Shown here one piece after another: positions 1 through 10,954 of a stretch of 19,499 nt of DNA. Positions within the stretch are counted from its first letter, which is position 1. Each line of letters begins with the position of its first letter. Below the pieces are notes generated by a model. It worked only from the letters and a program-made list of their open reading frames with translations. It was not told the DNA's origin and did no database searches. The position numbers and the translations under genes are program-made. Source of the stretch: Bacteroidaceae bacterium (GTDB taxonomy: Bacteria; Bacteroidota; Bacteroidia; Bacteroidales; Bacteroidaceae); assembly GCA_017628775.1 (NCBI GenBank), contig JAGBYN010000130.1:1-19499 (forward strand), read 5' to 3'.

Positions 1-2
1 TC

Positions 3-1112
3 GACCGCGGAGCAAATAATCAATATCCAGCAGCCGCAGGCGTGCCCGAGTTGAAGCACGAAGCAAGTCGCTTTGTCAAGGCATTTATGGACATTGACGT
101 TTCAGCGCGTGCCTGTATTCCCACGGTGGGAAGCGTAGCTGGAAGTTTTGGATCCTTCATCGCTTGTTGTCAGCGTGATGAGAAAAAGAATAAAGTTCTC
201 TTCATTGACCCTGGTTTCCCTATTCAGAAGTCACAACTCCGCATTCTTGGCATCGAGTGGAAGAACTTTGACATTTATCCTTATAGAGGTGAAGCGCTTC
301 GCCAAAAGTTGGAAGAGGAAGTCAAGGATGGCGATATTGCTGCTATTATTTATTCTAATCCCAATAATCCCGCGTGGATTTCTTTGGAAGAAGAAGAACT
401 TCAGATTATTGGAGACATTGCAACGAAGTACGATATCATTATCCTTGAAGACTTAGCATATTTTGCTATGGATAGTCGCCGCGATCTGTCAAAACCCTTT
501 GAAGCGCCCTTCGTGCGTACTGTAGCACGCTATACGGACAATTACATCCTTATGCTCTCAGCGTCGAAAATCTTCTCTTATGCTGGAGGACGCATTGCTC
601 TTGTGTGTATAAGTGATAAGCTCTTTGATCGTCAATATCCCGCACTTGCAAAGCGCTATAACGATAGTGGTGTCTTTGGGGCTACTTTCACTGCCAGCAT
701 TCAGTATATGATTACTTCAGGTTGTACTGCCAGTACTCAGTATGCTTATGCCGAAATGCTCCGTCTATCCACTGAAGGCGTGATAAATTTCGTTGATGAT
801 ACAAAAGCCTATGCAGAACGTGCGCGTAAGATGAAGAAAATCTTTACTGACAACGGTTTCATCATCACTTATCCCACAGACGTGACCGAAGAAATTGCCG
901 ATGGTTTCTTCTTTTCGCTCTCTTACCCCGGACTTACGGGTGGAGAACTCGCCAAGGAACTAATTGCTTATGGCGTGTCAAGCATCAACCTTGACACAAC
1001 AGGTTCGCTCCAACCTGGTGTACGTGCATGTACAAGTCGTATGTGTGATGATCTATATCCAATCTTAGAAAAGCGTATGCGGGCTTTTAACGAAGACCAT
1101 CCTATACACTAA
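3..1112 (+). CDS. PLP-dependent aminotransferase, class I/II fold (5' partial)
   Basis: This is the C-terminal part, about 369 residues, of a fold-type I aminotransferase. The frame is open to the left edge of the window (first complete codon at 3), so the valine codon at 42 is not a true start and the N-terminus lies outside. Visible family features are NPNNP, the usual NPxNP motif of the cofactor pocket; LEDLAY, holding the Asp that contacts the pyridine nitrogen; and SASKIFSYAG, where the Lys encoded at 567-569 should form the Schiff base with PLP. Near the end GVRACTSRM carries the Arg expected to bind the substrate carboxylate. The fold is clear. The amino donor is not, so no symbol is given. 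A long hairpin follows directly after the stop codon. Confidence 0.88.
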   Translation, partial: DRGANNQYPAAAGVPELKHEASRFVKAFMDIDVSARACIPTVGSVAGSFGSFIACCQRDEKKNKVLFIDPGFPIQKSQLRILGIEWKNFDIYPYRGEALRQKLEEEVKDGDIAAIIYSNPNNPAWISLEEEELQIIGDIATKYDIIILEDLAYFAMDSRRDLSKPFEAPFVRTVARYTDNYILMLSASKIFSYAGGRIALVCISDKLFDRQYPALAKRYNDSGVFGATFTASIQYMITSGCTASTQYAYAEMLRLSTEGVINFVDDTKAYAERARKMKKIFTDNGFIITYPTDVTEEIADGFFFSLSYPGLTGGELAKELIAYGVSSINLDTTGSLQPGVRACTSRMCDDLYPILEKRMRAFNEDHPIH

Positions 1113-1115
1113 TAA

Positions 1116-1189
1116 AAATAAGAGTATATATTACAAACGCAAATCGTGGTGTTTTAACCAAATGTGTTTAGTGATATGTACTCTTATTT
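1116..1189 (+). terminator. Long extended hairpin after the aminotransferase, probable terminator
   Basis: AAATAAGAGTA at 1116-1126 pairs perfectly with TACTCTTATTT at 1179-1189. The stem continues inward as TATATTAC (1127-1134) with GTGATATG (1171-1178), then AAACGC (1135-1140) with GTGTTT (1164-1169). That gives about 26 pairs including three G-U pairs and one bulged A. An inner TGGT/ACCA (1147-1150/1157-1160) caps it. It starts four bases after the stop codon, which fits a transcription terminator or 3'-end stabiliser. The downstream T-tract is weak (TTATTTGTTCC), so termination is inferred. Confidence 0.55.
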
Positions 1190-1318
1190 GTTCCTTTGAA
1201 TTAATATCGTGTGATTATGAATAATGTGTGGTCTGTTATTGTTGACAAAAGTCAACTATAAATGTGGTTCGAATGGAATATATTTGTTGAATAATATCTA
1301 AAGTACAGAAATAAATTG

Positions 1319-1326
1319 TAAATTTG
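1319..1326 (+). promoter_or_regulatory. Bacteroidetes-type -7 box before the DUF1599 gene
   Basis: TAAATTTG matches the Bacteroidetes -7 consensus TAnnTTTG and lies 22 bases before the ATG at 1349, leaving a leader of roughly 15 nt. No TTTG stands at the usual -33 spacing; the nearest is at 1283-1286, too far upstream. The -7 box alone supports the call. Confidence 0.4.
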
Positions 1327-1348
1327 CGGTTATTATTGACTACAAAGT

Positions 1349-1912
1349 ATGGATTTAGAACTTACCAATCGTCAGTTTGAAAAAGTAATTCAAATGTGTC
1401 GTACTCTTTTTGAGAAGAAATTGCACGACTACGGCTCTGCCTGGCGAATCCTTCGGCCTTCTTCTGTAACAGATCAAATATTTATAAAAGCAAATAGAAT
1501 TCGTACGTTACAACATAAAGAAAGCAAAATAGATGAAGGGATTGTACCCGAATTTATCGCAATTATCAATTACAGCATTATAGGTTTGATTCAATTGGAT
1601 TTGGGTTATTCAGATACAGCAGATTTGTCTGTTGTCGATGCCATGGCAAAGTATGATTGTTTTGCCAACAAATCTTTGTCTTTAATGATCGATAAGAATC
1701 ATGATTACGATGAGGCTTGGCGGTCGATGCGTGTTTCCAGTTATGTAGATTTGATATTAATGAAAATCTATCGAACAAAGCAAATAGAGTTACTTGATGG
1801 GCAAACCTTAGTTAGTGAAGGCGTCGATGCCAATTATATGGATATGATGAATTATGCTGCATTTGGTTTGATCAAGTTAGTCTTAGAAAACCAATCCAAT
1901 GAAACTGAATAA
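1349..1912 (+). CDS. DUF1599 family protein with internal domain duplication
   Basis: This 187-residue soluble protein belongs to the DUF1599 family, which I recall being grouped with nucleotide-modification-associated domains; no activity is assigned from sequence. It contains the same unit twice. Residues about 8-84 and 98-181 align: HDYGSAWR at 26-33 with HDYDEAWR at 118-125, each followed by a basic SS..D.I..K..R segment and later by NY...GLI.L. The conserved His-Asp-Tyr and Ala-Trp-Arg in both copies are the likely functional residues. There is no signal peptide or membrane segment. The stop overlaps the next gene by 14 bases, so the two are probably translationally coupled. I chose the ATG at 1349 because it follows the -7 box closely and includes the whole first repeat. 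Confidence 0.85.
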   Translation: MDLELTNRQFEKVIQMCRTLFEKKLHDYGSAWRILRPSSVTDQIFIKANRIRTLQHKESKIDEGIVPEFIAIINYSIIGLIQLDLGYSDTADLSVVDAMAKYDCFANKSLSLMIDKNHDYDEAWRSMRVSSYVDLILMKIYRTKQIELLDGQTLVSEGVDANYMDMMNYAAFGLIKLVLENQSNETE

Positions 1913-3074
1913 AGTTTGGTTCAAATGGTTAGCCGTTAATATTGCGAGATTCCTTATTGCTTCAATATTTTTGATCTCAGGATGGTCGAAAGCTATTGAT
2001 CCGATGGGCATGGTTTATAAGTTAAAATCTTATACCGACTATTTGGGGTGGCCTTTGACCGACGAAAATGTATTTTTTAAGATTTCGGTAGGTATTCTTG
2101 CTGTCGTTGAATGTTATATCGGCTTAAATTTGTTTTTAGGATCAAGAAGGAAGTCTACAGCTATTTTAGCCTTTCTTTTTATGATTTTGATGACCGTTGT
2201 TACGACGTTTATTTACATCTATAATCCAGTTCAAGATTGCGGTTGTTTTGGTTCTGTTGTTGAGCTAACTCATTCAGAAACCTTGCTTAAGAATATTGTG
2301 TTGCTCATATTGAGTGCTTTCGTTATGTGTTATCCTCGTCGTATGCGAAGATTGATAACGGAAAAAAGTCAATGGATAACCTCAATTTATTCTACTTGCT
2401 ATATTTTTGGATTGGTTTTATATAGCTTCTATTATTCTCCCTTGTATTCTTTCACAGATTATAAGATTGGTGTTGATTTAGTGAGTGCATATAATGGGGT
2501 AGGAGATGATTTAAAAGAGGATATTATTAATTTTTCGGTGTCTGATTCTCTTGGACAGGATATGACGCCGTGTGTGATCAATGATACCTCTATTTCGTTT
2601 CTTTTGATATTGCCGAATATTGCAACTGCAGATGATAGTTCGGCAGATGAAATTAACGATCTATATGATTATGCGATTGATCATCATTACCAATTTATCG
2701 CATTATCGGCTTCTTCATTTACGGAATATTCAAGTTGGCAGGATAGGACGGGCGCTATGTATCCGATTTACATGACTGATGAAAGTGTGCTCAAAACTAT
2801 GGGCCGTTCTAATCCAAGCTTACTTCTCGTTATGCAAGGTCGTATTCGTGGTATGTGGGGTAAAAATGAGTTGCCCTCATATTTGGTTCATGCACCATTG
2901 GAGCAACAATCTGTTTCTACAGAAAAACAATCGTTTGCGTCTTTTATAACCGATTTTTTTATCTTTTATTTTATACCTCTCTTGTTGATTATCTTTATTG
3001 ATGGTTTGTGGGTTGGTAATAAGATATATCGACACCGAAAGTATATGCGAGGATTGTTTGGTGATTCAAAATAA
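1899..3074 (+). CDS. MauE/DoxX-type integral membrane protein with periplasmic C-terminal domain
   Basis: The 391-residue protein opens with a MauE/DoxX-like membrane domain. It has hydrophobic helices near residues 12-28, 64-80, 86-107 and 130-144, a fifth around 158-175, and a last one around 345-368. FLISGWSKAIDP in the first part and DCGCFG at 113-118 are typical of the family, and the CGC pair is a candidate redox site. Between the last two helices lies a region of about 170 residues that may be thioredoxin-like in fold but has no CxxC. Members of this group are linked to disulfide or redox handling in the envelope; the substrate here is unknown. It overlaps the DUF1599 gene and is probably cotranscribed with it. 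Confidence 0.8.
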   Translation: MKLNKVWFKWLAVNIARFLIASIFLISGWSKAIDPMGMVYKLKSYTDYLGWPLTDENVFFKISVGILAVVECYIGLNLFLGSRRKSTAILAFLFMILMTVVTTFIYIYNPVQDCGCFGSVVELTHSETLLKNIVLLILSAFVMCYPRRMRRLITEKSQWITSIYSTCYIFGLVLYSFYYSPLYSFTDYKIGVDLVSAYNGVGDDLKEDIINFSVSDSLGQDMTPCVINDTSISFLLILPNIATADDSSADEINDLYDYAIDHHYQFIALSASSFTEYSSWQDRTGAMYPIYMTDESVLKTMGRSNPSLLLVMQGRIRGMWGKNELPSYLVHAPLEQQSVSTEKQSFASFITDFFIFYFIPLLLIIFIDGLWVGNKIYRHRKYMRGLFGDSK

Positions 3075-3153
3075 TAAGATTATAAATATCTGAAAACAAA
3101 CATTATACAAGAGAAAGCAATTTATTTTAATAACAAACGTTAATTAAAAAATT

Positions 3154-3912
3154 ATGAGAAAAAAAATTGTAGCAGGTAATTGGAAGATGAACAAGAACTT
3201 GCAAGAAGGTGTTGCATTGGCAACAGAGTTGAATACTATTTTGGAGAACAATAAGCCAAATTGTGATGTGGTTATTTGTACACCATTTATTCATCTTGCA
3301 CCTGTAGCGCAACTTATCAATGCTGATGTTTTGCAACTCGGTGCTGAAAATTGTGCAGATAAGAAGAGCGGTGCTTACACTGGTGAAGTTTCTGCTGAGA
3401 TGGTAAAATCAACAGGTGCACAATGGGTTATTTTGGGTCACTCTGAACGTCGTGAATATTACAACGAAACTCCTGAAATTTTGAAGGAAAAGGTTGATTT
3501 GGCTCTTGCAAATGGTTTGAAGATTCTCTTCTGTATTGGTGAAAGTCTTGAAGAACGCGAAGCAAATCGCCAAAATGAAGTTTGTAAGGCAGAACTCGAT
3601 GGTTCTGTATTCCACCTTACTCCTGAACAATGGTCAAACATCGTGATCGCTTACGAACCAATTTGGGCTATTGGTACAGGCAAGACTGCTACAGCTGAGC
3701 AAGCTGAAGAAATTCATGCATACATCCGTTCATGCGTTGCAGAAAAGTATGGCAATGAAGTTGCAGAAAATACTTCTATTCTTTATGGTGGTTCATGCAA
3801 GGGCTCAAACGCACCTGAACTTTTCTCTAAGCCCAATATTGATGGTGGCTTAATTGGTGGTGCTTCATTAAAGGCTGAAGATTTCATCGCTATTGTTGAT
3901 GCTTGGAAGTAA
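3154..3912 (+). CDS. tpiA: Triosephosphate isomerase
   Basis: TpiA interconverts dihydroxyacetone phosphate and glyceraldehyde 3-phosphate in glycolysis and gluconeogenesis, as a cytosolic TIM barrel. All catalytic residues are present: Asn9 and Lys11 in GNWKMNK, the electrophile His96 in ILGHSERR, and the base Glu168 in [12 protein letters not shown], which also holds the flexible phosphate-gripping loop. The C-terminal phosphate-binding stretches YGGS and GGLIGGASL are intact. At 252 residues it is full length. The ATG at 3154 lies just before the conserved N-terminus and follows an A/T-rich leader with no strong ribosome-binding site, as is usual in this phylum. It sits 79 bases after the MauE-type gene, so it could share that transcript. 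Confidence 0.98.
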   Translation: MRKKIVAGNWKMNKNLQEGVALATELNTILENNKPNCDVVICTPFIHLAPVAQLINADVLQLGAENCADKKSGAYTGEVSAEMVKSTGAQWVILGHSERREYYNETPEILKEKVDLALANGLKILFCIGESLEEREANRQNEVCKAELDGSVFHLTPEQWSNIVIAYEPIWAIGTGKTATAEQAEEIHAYIRSCVAEKYGNEVAENTSILYGGSCKGSNAPELFSKPNIDGGLIGGASLKAEDFIAIVDAWK

Positions 3913-3931
3913 TTCTTAATCAAAGCTATAT

Positions 3932-4016
3932 AATAAACGGATAGATGATTGCATGAAGATTGTTCTGACCCCTAAATAGGGGCTTTCTAACTTCAGTTTT
4001 CATCTATTCGTTTATT
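3932..4016 (+). terminator. 85-nt three-tier hairpin between tpiA and the SPOR gene
   Basis: AATAAACGGATAGATGA (3932-3948) pairs with TCATCTATTCGTTTATT (4000-4016) as 17 pairs with one G-U. Inside are TGAAG/CTTCA (3954-3958/3991-3995) and an apical CCCCT/AGGGG (3969-3973/3978-3982) around a four-base AAAT loop. It most simply ends or insulates the tpiA transcript. The last arm ends in TTTATTTAAT, a poor T-tract, so a structured RNA or a small mobile-element remnant is also possible. No clear flanking target duplication is visible. Confidence 0.5.
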
Positions 4017-4052
4017 TAATACATCTACTAATCGTCATTAATCAATCAAATC

Positions 4053-4595
4053 ATGAAAGGGATTTTACTTTTAGTTTGTTTAATTATCTCGCAATCAGGT
4101 ATTTTTCTCTATGCCCAGCAAAAGCAAACATTTACGCAGATGTTGAAAGAAAAATCCCCCAAGGGTGGTTTTGTTATTATCAATCATTCTTCAAAAATTG
4201 ATAGTATAGTAAATGCGTTGTTTGTTAAGATCCCCACAAACTCAACCATAACAACTCAACCGCCTGTGGTTTTAAGTCCACGCGACTCTCTTCAGTTTGA
4301 TACGTTGTCTATAGCGAAATCCTACAAAAAGACAGAGGGCTTTCGTGTTCAGATATTTTCGGCTGGAAACTCTCGCACCGATAAAGAAAAAGCTTTGAAA
4401 GTTCAAAGTAAATTTGAAGAATTATTTCCAGAACATAAGGCTTACACTAATTTTGTTTCGCCAAGATGGGTTGTACGTGCAGGCGATTTTGCAACACGTT
4501 CAGAAGCTTTGTTGCTGATTGAGAAAATTAAGCAGGCAAACTTTACGTATGAAGCACGCGTTGTAAAATGCACGGTGTTGCTCCCTCAATATTAG
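4053..4595 (+). CDS. Secreted SPOR domain protein
   Basis: This 180-residue protein has an N-terminal signal peptide: a hydrophobic stretch over residues 3-20 ending IFLYA, with probable cleavage before QQ at 22. A low-complexity linker covers about residues 40-92. The C-terminal SPOR domain, about residues 96-174, starts with GFRVQIFSAG and includes WVVRAGDF. SPOR domains bind peptidoglycan glycan strands stripped of stem peptides, often at division sites. The protein should therefore act in the periplasm in cell-wall or division functions; its precise role is not deducible. It lies 49 bases before folE and is probably cotranscribed with it. Confidence 0.85.
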   Translation: MKGILLLVCLIISQSGIFLYAQQKQTFTQMLKEKSPKGGFVIINHSSKIDSIVNALFVKIPTNSTITTQPPVVLSPRDSLQFDTLSIAKSYKKTEGFRVQIFSAGNSRTDKEKALKVQSKFEELFPEHKAYTNFVSPRWVVRAGDFATRSEALLLIEKIKQANFTYEARVVKCTVLLPQY

Positions 4596-4644
4596 TGTGT
4601 ATTTATCGTTTTTAGGTGAAACTGTTGTTTTTAAAACTATATAA

Positions 4645-5202
4645 ATGGATCAATTAGAACAACTCCAATATCATTATCGAGAAATCTTAAAAATTATAGG
4701 TGAAGATGTTGAACGTGAAGGGCTTTTGAAAACGCCTGAACGAGCAGCAAAATCAATTTTAGATTTAACCAAAGGTTATTCAATGGATCCCAATTCTATT
4801 ATTGAGAAAGCTAAGTTTATAGAGGATTATAAAAATATGGTTATCATTAAAGATATCAAATTTTATAGCCTTTGTGAGCATCATATTCTTCCCTTTTACG
4901 GCAAGGTTCATGTTGGCTACATGCCCAATGGACAGATAGTAGGTCTTTCAAAGATACCTCGTGTTGTAGATGTGTTCAGTCATCGCCTTCAAGTTCAGGA
5001 GCGCATGACTCATGAATTGGTTGAAGCTCTGCAAGATCATTTAAACCCTCTTGGTGTTATAGTTGTTATAGAAGCACAACATATGTGCATGCAAATGCGT
5101 GGTGTAGAAAAGGACGATTCAGTTACGACAACCATTGATTTTAGTGGTGTTTTTTCTGATTCAGAATTGCGCCAAGAATTTCTTCGACTTATAAAATCGT
5201 AA
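4645..5202 (+). CDS. folE: GTP cyclohydrolase I
   Basis: FolE converts GTP to 7,8-dihydroneopterin triphosphate, the first step towards folate and other pterins, in the cytosol. Zinc ligands are visible as Cys77 and His80 in SLCEHH and Cys148 in AQHMC; His79 and His146 match the catalytic histidines of the family. The central segments [15 protein letters not shown] and [10 protein letters not shown] and the C-terminal MRGVEK are well conserved. The length of 185 residues is normal for the compact bacterial enzyme. The ATG at 4645 precedes the first predicted helix. No sign of damage. Confidence 0.97.
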   Translation: MDQLEQLQYHYREILKIIGEDVEREGLLKTPERAAKSILDLTKGYSMDPNSIIEKAKFIEDYKNMVIIKDIKFYSLCEHHILPFYGKVHVGYMPNGQIVGLSKIPRVVDVFSHRLQVQERMTHELVEALQDHLNPLGVIVVIEAQHMCMQMRGVEKDDSVTTTIDFSGVFSDSELRQEFLRLIKS

Positions 5203-5236
5203 GTTAGATTGATTTTTCGCAAATTAGGTTCAAAAT

Positions 5237-5280
5237 TGATTTTTTGTTGTATTTGAAATTTGTGGATTGCAAAAAAATCA
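5237..5280 (+). terminator. Weak A/T hairpin after folE
   Basis: TGATTTTTTG (5237-5246) can pair with CAAAAAAATCA (5270-5280) with one bulged A and a 23-nt loop. It could end the folE transcript, but it is almost all A-T and overlaps the proposed nhaD promoter, so the call is tentative. Confidence 0.25.
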
Positions 5281-5289
5281 CTTATTTTG
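5259..5289 (+). promoter_or_regulatory. Candidate promoter for the nhaD-atp operon
   Basis: TTTG at 5259-5262 followed 19 bases later by TTATTTTG at 5282-5289 approximates the Bacteroidetes -33/-7 pair TTTG...TAnnTTTG, with one mismatch in the -7 box. It would start RNA near 5296 and leave a leader of about 118 nt before nhaD. No better candidate is seen in 5203-5413. Confidence 0.35.
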
Positions 5290-5413
5290 CATGCGTTTAA
5301 AATAGGGTGGGGTGTGTTTGTGAGGTTAGTACTTATTTATAAATCATCTCCGCTTTATTAAAAGATACTTTACAAGAACTTTGATTAAAAACTAAACTTA
5401 TATAAAGAGTCTC

Positions 5414-8379
<2,966 letters not shown>

Positions 8380-8388
8380 TATTCTGTT

Positions 8389-8622
8389 ATGAAAGTTATT
8401 GTTTTGTCGCCTGAGAAGAAAGTGTATGAAGGCGATGTGGATTATGTTAAGGTACCTGGAGCCAAAGGTTCTTTTGAAATTCTACCACATCATGCTCCAA
8501 TCATTTCGTCTTTGGTAAAAGGTGAAATAGTGTGTCGCGGTGTTGAGTCATTGCAGATCCAAATTTCGTCGGGTTTTGTAGAAGTCTCTTCCAATGTCGT
8601 GACCATCTGCGTGACGTTTTGA
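8389..8622 (+). CDS. atpC: ATP synthase F1 subunit epsilon, short form
   Basis: This 77-residue protein is the N-terminal beta-sandwich domain of F1 epsilon, which joins gamma to the c-ring. Recognisable segments are LSPEKKVYEGDVDYVKVPGA, the GSFEILPHHAPIISSL motif and SSGFVEVSSNVVTI. Most bacterial epsilons are about 130-140 residues with two C-terminal helices that can brake ATP hydrolysis. Those helices are absent here, with a clean stop at 8620-8622 and no continuation in another frame. Short epsilons are usual in Bacteroidetes, so I read this as the natural form and not a truncation. It lies 9 bases after atpD. Confidence 0.93.
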   Translation: MKVIVLSPEKKVYEGDVDYVKVPGAKGSFEILPHHAPIISSLVKGEIVCRGVESLQIQISSGFVEVSSNVVTICVTF

Positions 8623-8634
8623 AAAAGTAAAGGT

Positions 8635-9042
8635 ATGAAGCAAAGATTGTTTATCACATTGCTTATTACTGCGCTTGTGCTTTTGTTGGCGTCTGTGTTG
8701 ATGTTTTATGTAGAGGTTACGTTTTTTCATGTCGTTCCTCGACGCTGTTTGATGTTAACGTCGGTTTTGTCGGTCCTTTATTTCAGCTATAGTTTACTCT
8801 CTGTGTATGCTTTTGAGAAATTGTTTCATAGCCGTTCAAAATTATTGACCTCTTTTCATTTGCTTAACACTACGTTAAGGTTCATGATAAGCATCCTTAC
8901 AATTTTAATCTATTATCTGATTTTTCAATTACAAGATTTCGTGGTTTTTATATTCAATCTTATGGTGTTTTATGTCATAGTGATGGTTTCAACGAACGTA
9001 CACTTCATTAAGACTGAGAAGGTTGGTAAAAAACAAAAGTAA
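8635..9042 (+). CDS. Small four-helix membrane protein of the atp operon (AtpI-like position)
   Basis: This 135-residue protein has four hydrophobic segments, roughly residues 7-27, 38-60, 70-92 and 97-120, and a basic tail ending KVGKKQK. It lies 12 bases after atpC and 2 bases before atpB, so it is surely part of the operon. AtpI proteins, thought to help c-ring assembly or Mg2+ supply, often occupy a place just before subunit a, and the size and topology fit. Sequence resemblance to AtpI is weak by eye, so the symbol is withheld. The ATG at 8635 directly precedes the first helix. Confidence 0.7.
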   Translation: MKQRLFITLLITALVLLLASVLMFYVEVTFFHVVPRRCLMLTSVLSVLYFSYSLLSVYAFEKLFHSRSKLLTSFHLLNTTLRFMISILTILIYYLIFQLQDFVVFIFNLMVFYVIVMVSTNVHFIKTEKVGKKQK

Positions 9043-9044
9043 TT

Positions 9045-10115
9045 ATGATTAAAACGTTAAAATATTTTTTCACCATATCCTGCCTTTTTTTCTTTTCATC
9101 ATGTATTCAGGCTTTTGCTTCTTCTCATGAGGCGAGCTCAGATAAGATTGATGTGAAAGAGATTGTACTTGGCCACATGAGCGATGCTTACGATTGGCAT
9201 GTATTTACGCTCAACGGTCACCATGTTTCAATCCCCCTTCTTGTAATCGTGAAGGGGCAAACTTCAGGTTGGCATGTGTTTTCAAGCAGTCGCCTTGCTC
9301 ATGGTGAAGAATACCAAGGTTTTTATATCAATGCCGAGAAGAATGGCAAGATTTACGAAAAGGTTGGTGATAACCAGGAGGTACGTCCCATCGATATTTC
9401 AATTACTAAGAATGTGGTTGAGATTTGGCTTGTGGCATTTCTGATGCTTTTCATCTTTATCGGGTGTGCACGTTGGTATAAGAAATATGACACCAAGCAT
9501 GAAGCGCCTAAAGGTTTTGTAGGGTTGATTGAAATGTTTGTTATGATGGTTTATGAAGATATAATCAAGCCCAGTGTCGGCGAAAAGCATTATAAGAAAT
9601 TTGCGCCGTATTTACTCACTTGTTTTTTCTTTATTTTCTTATCCAACTTGATGGGTTTGCTGCCTGTGTTTCCAGGTGGTGCAAACGTAACAGGCAACAT
9701 TACGATCACGTTCTTCCTTGCTTTTGCAACGCTCTTGGTCGTTAATTTATCCGGTAATAAGGAATATTGGAAGGAAATATTCTGGCCTCCTGTACCAGTC
9801 TTTCTAAAGGCACCCTTACCTATTATGCCATTGGTTGAACTTTTAGGTATCATCACCAAACCTTTTGCTTTAATGGTGCGTTTATTTGCCAATATCATGG
9901 GTGGGCATGCCATTATATTATCTCTAACGTGTGTAATCTTCATCACTTGCCAATTAGGTGCATTAATTGGTACGTCCTTGAGTTTTGTGAGCTTTGTGAT
10001 GATGATTTTCATGAACTGTCTTGAATGCCTTGTGGCTTTTATTCAGGCATATGTATTTACGATGCTTTCAGCAGTGTTTATAGGTTTATCACACCCTGAA
10101 AGTCATCATTCGTAA
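9045..10115 (+). CDS. atpB: ATP synthase Fo subunit a
   Basis: AtpB forms the two half-channels that pass ions to the c-ring. The core from about residue 120 on is standard: NLMGLLPVFPG, KAPLPIMPLVELLG, then the essential Arg279 in MVRLFANIMGGHAI, and a final helix with LECLVAFIQAYVFTML. In front is an extension of about 120 residues. It begins with a hydrophobic signal-like stretch (residues 5-26, with FFFSSC and AFASS) and continues with a periplasmic-looking region containing YDWHVFTLNGHHVSIPLL. Such extensions are common in Bacteroidetes subunit a. At 356 residues it is far longer than the E. coli protein. The signal could be cleaved after AFA, or Cys20 could be a lipidation site; I cannot decide. 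Confidence 0.95.
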   Translation: MIKTLKYFFTISCLFFFSSCIQAFASSHEASSDKIDVKEIVLGHMSDAYDWHVFTLNGHHVSIPLLVIVKGQTSGWHVFSSSRLAHGEEYQGFYINAEKNGKIYEKVGDNQEVRPIDISITKNVVEIWLVAFLMLFIFIGCARWYKKYDTKHEAPKGFVGLIEMFVMMVYEDIIKPSVGEKHYKKFAPYLLTCFFFIFLSNLMGLLPVFPGGANVTGNITITFFLAFATLLVVNLSGNKEYWKEIFWPPVPVFLKAPLPIMPLVELLGIITKPFALMVRLFANIMGGHAIILSLTCVIFITCQLGALIGTSLSFVSFVMMIFMNCLECLVAFIQAYVFTMLSAVFIGLSHPESHHS

Positions 10116-10124
10116 TCACATTAA

Positions 10125-10391
<267 letters not shown>

Positions 10392-10424
10392 TAGCCCATT
10401 GCATCTATCAAAGAATTATTTAAT

Positions 10425-10943
10425 ATGGACTCTTTAAACCTACCTTCAATTCTAACTCCTGATTTAGGGTTGCTCTTTTGGATGTTGGTGGCTTTTCTTC
10501 TGGTCTTCTGTTTGCTTTCAAAATTCGGTTTTCCAGTTATTACCAGTATGGTGGAAGAACGTAAGCAGTACATCGACGACAGCTTGAAAAAAGCGCGCGA
10601 AACGCACGAAAGAATGGCTCAAATTCAAGTTGAGAGCGAAAGAATGTTGAAAGAGACACACGCACAACAAGCCCAAATACTTCAGAAAGCTAAGGAAACA
10701 GGAGAACGCATCATTCAGGATGCTCGGCAAAAGGCAATGTTAGAAAACGCTAAGCTCCTTGAAGAAGCCAAAAACCAAATCCAGGCTGAAAAGGCGAATG
10801 CCTTGAAGGAGATCAATAGCATTGTTGCTAATTTGTCAATTGAAATTTCTGAAAAAATTCTAAGAAATCAATTGTCTGAAGTTGAAAGTCAGCAAAGTTA
10901 CATTCAAAAGTTGCTTGACGAGGTTCTGGTCCCTAAATCATAA
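10425..10943 (+). CDS. atpF: ATP synthase Fo subunit b
   Basis: AtpF is the peripheral stalk. The 172-residue protein has one N-terminal membrane helix (about residues 13-37, LLFWMLVAFLLVFCLLSKF) followed by FPVITSMVEERKQYIDDSL and a long charged coiled coil rich in Lys, Glu, Gln and Ala to about residue 135. The end (SIEISEKILRNQL) matches the delta-binding tail of the family. Only one b-type gene is present, so the stalk should be a homodimer. It is 11 bases before atpH. Confidence 0.95.
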   Translation: MDSLNLPSILTPDLGLLFWMLVAFLLVFCLLSKFGFPVITSMVEERKQYIDDSLKKARETHERMAQIQVESERMLKETHAQQAQILQKAKETGERIIQDARQKAMLENAKLLEEAKNQIQAEKANALKEINSIVANLSIEISEKILRNQLSEVESQQSYIQKLLDEVLVPKS

Positions 10944-10954
10944 AAAATAGGATT

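Noticed and set aside
42..44. GTG at 42 as the start of the aminotransferase
   Set aside because: The frame stays open to the window edge and the residues before it (NQYPAAAG) look like part of the enzyme, so the gene is cut and not started here.
4645..5202. folE as the archaeal-type or FolE2 enzyme
   Set aside because: The CEHH and AQHMC zinc motifs are those of classic type I GTP cyclohydrolase.
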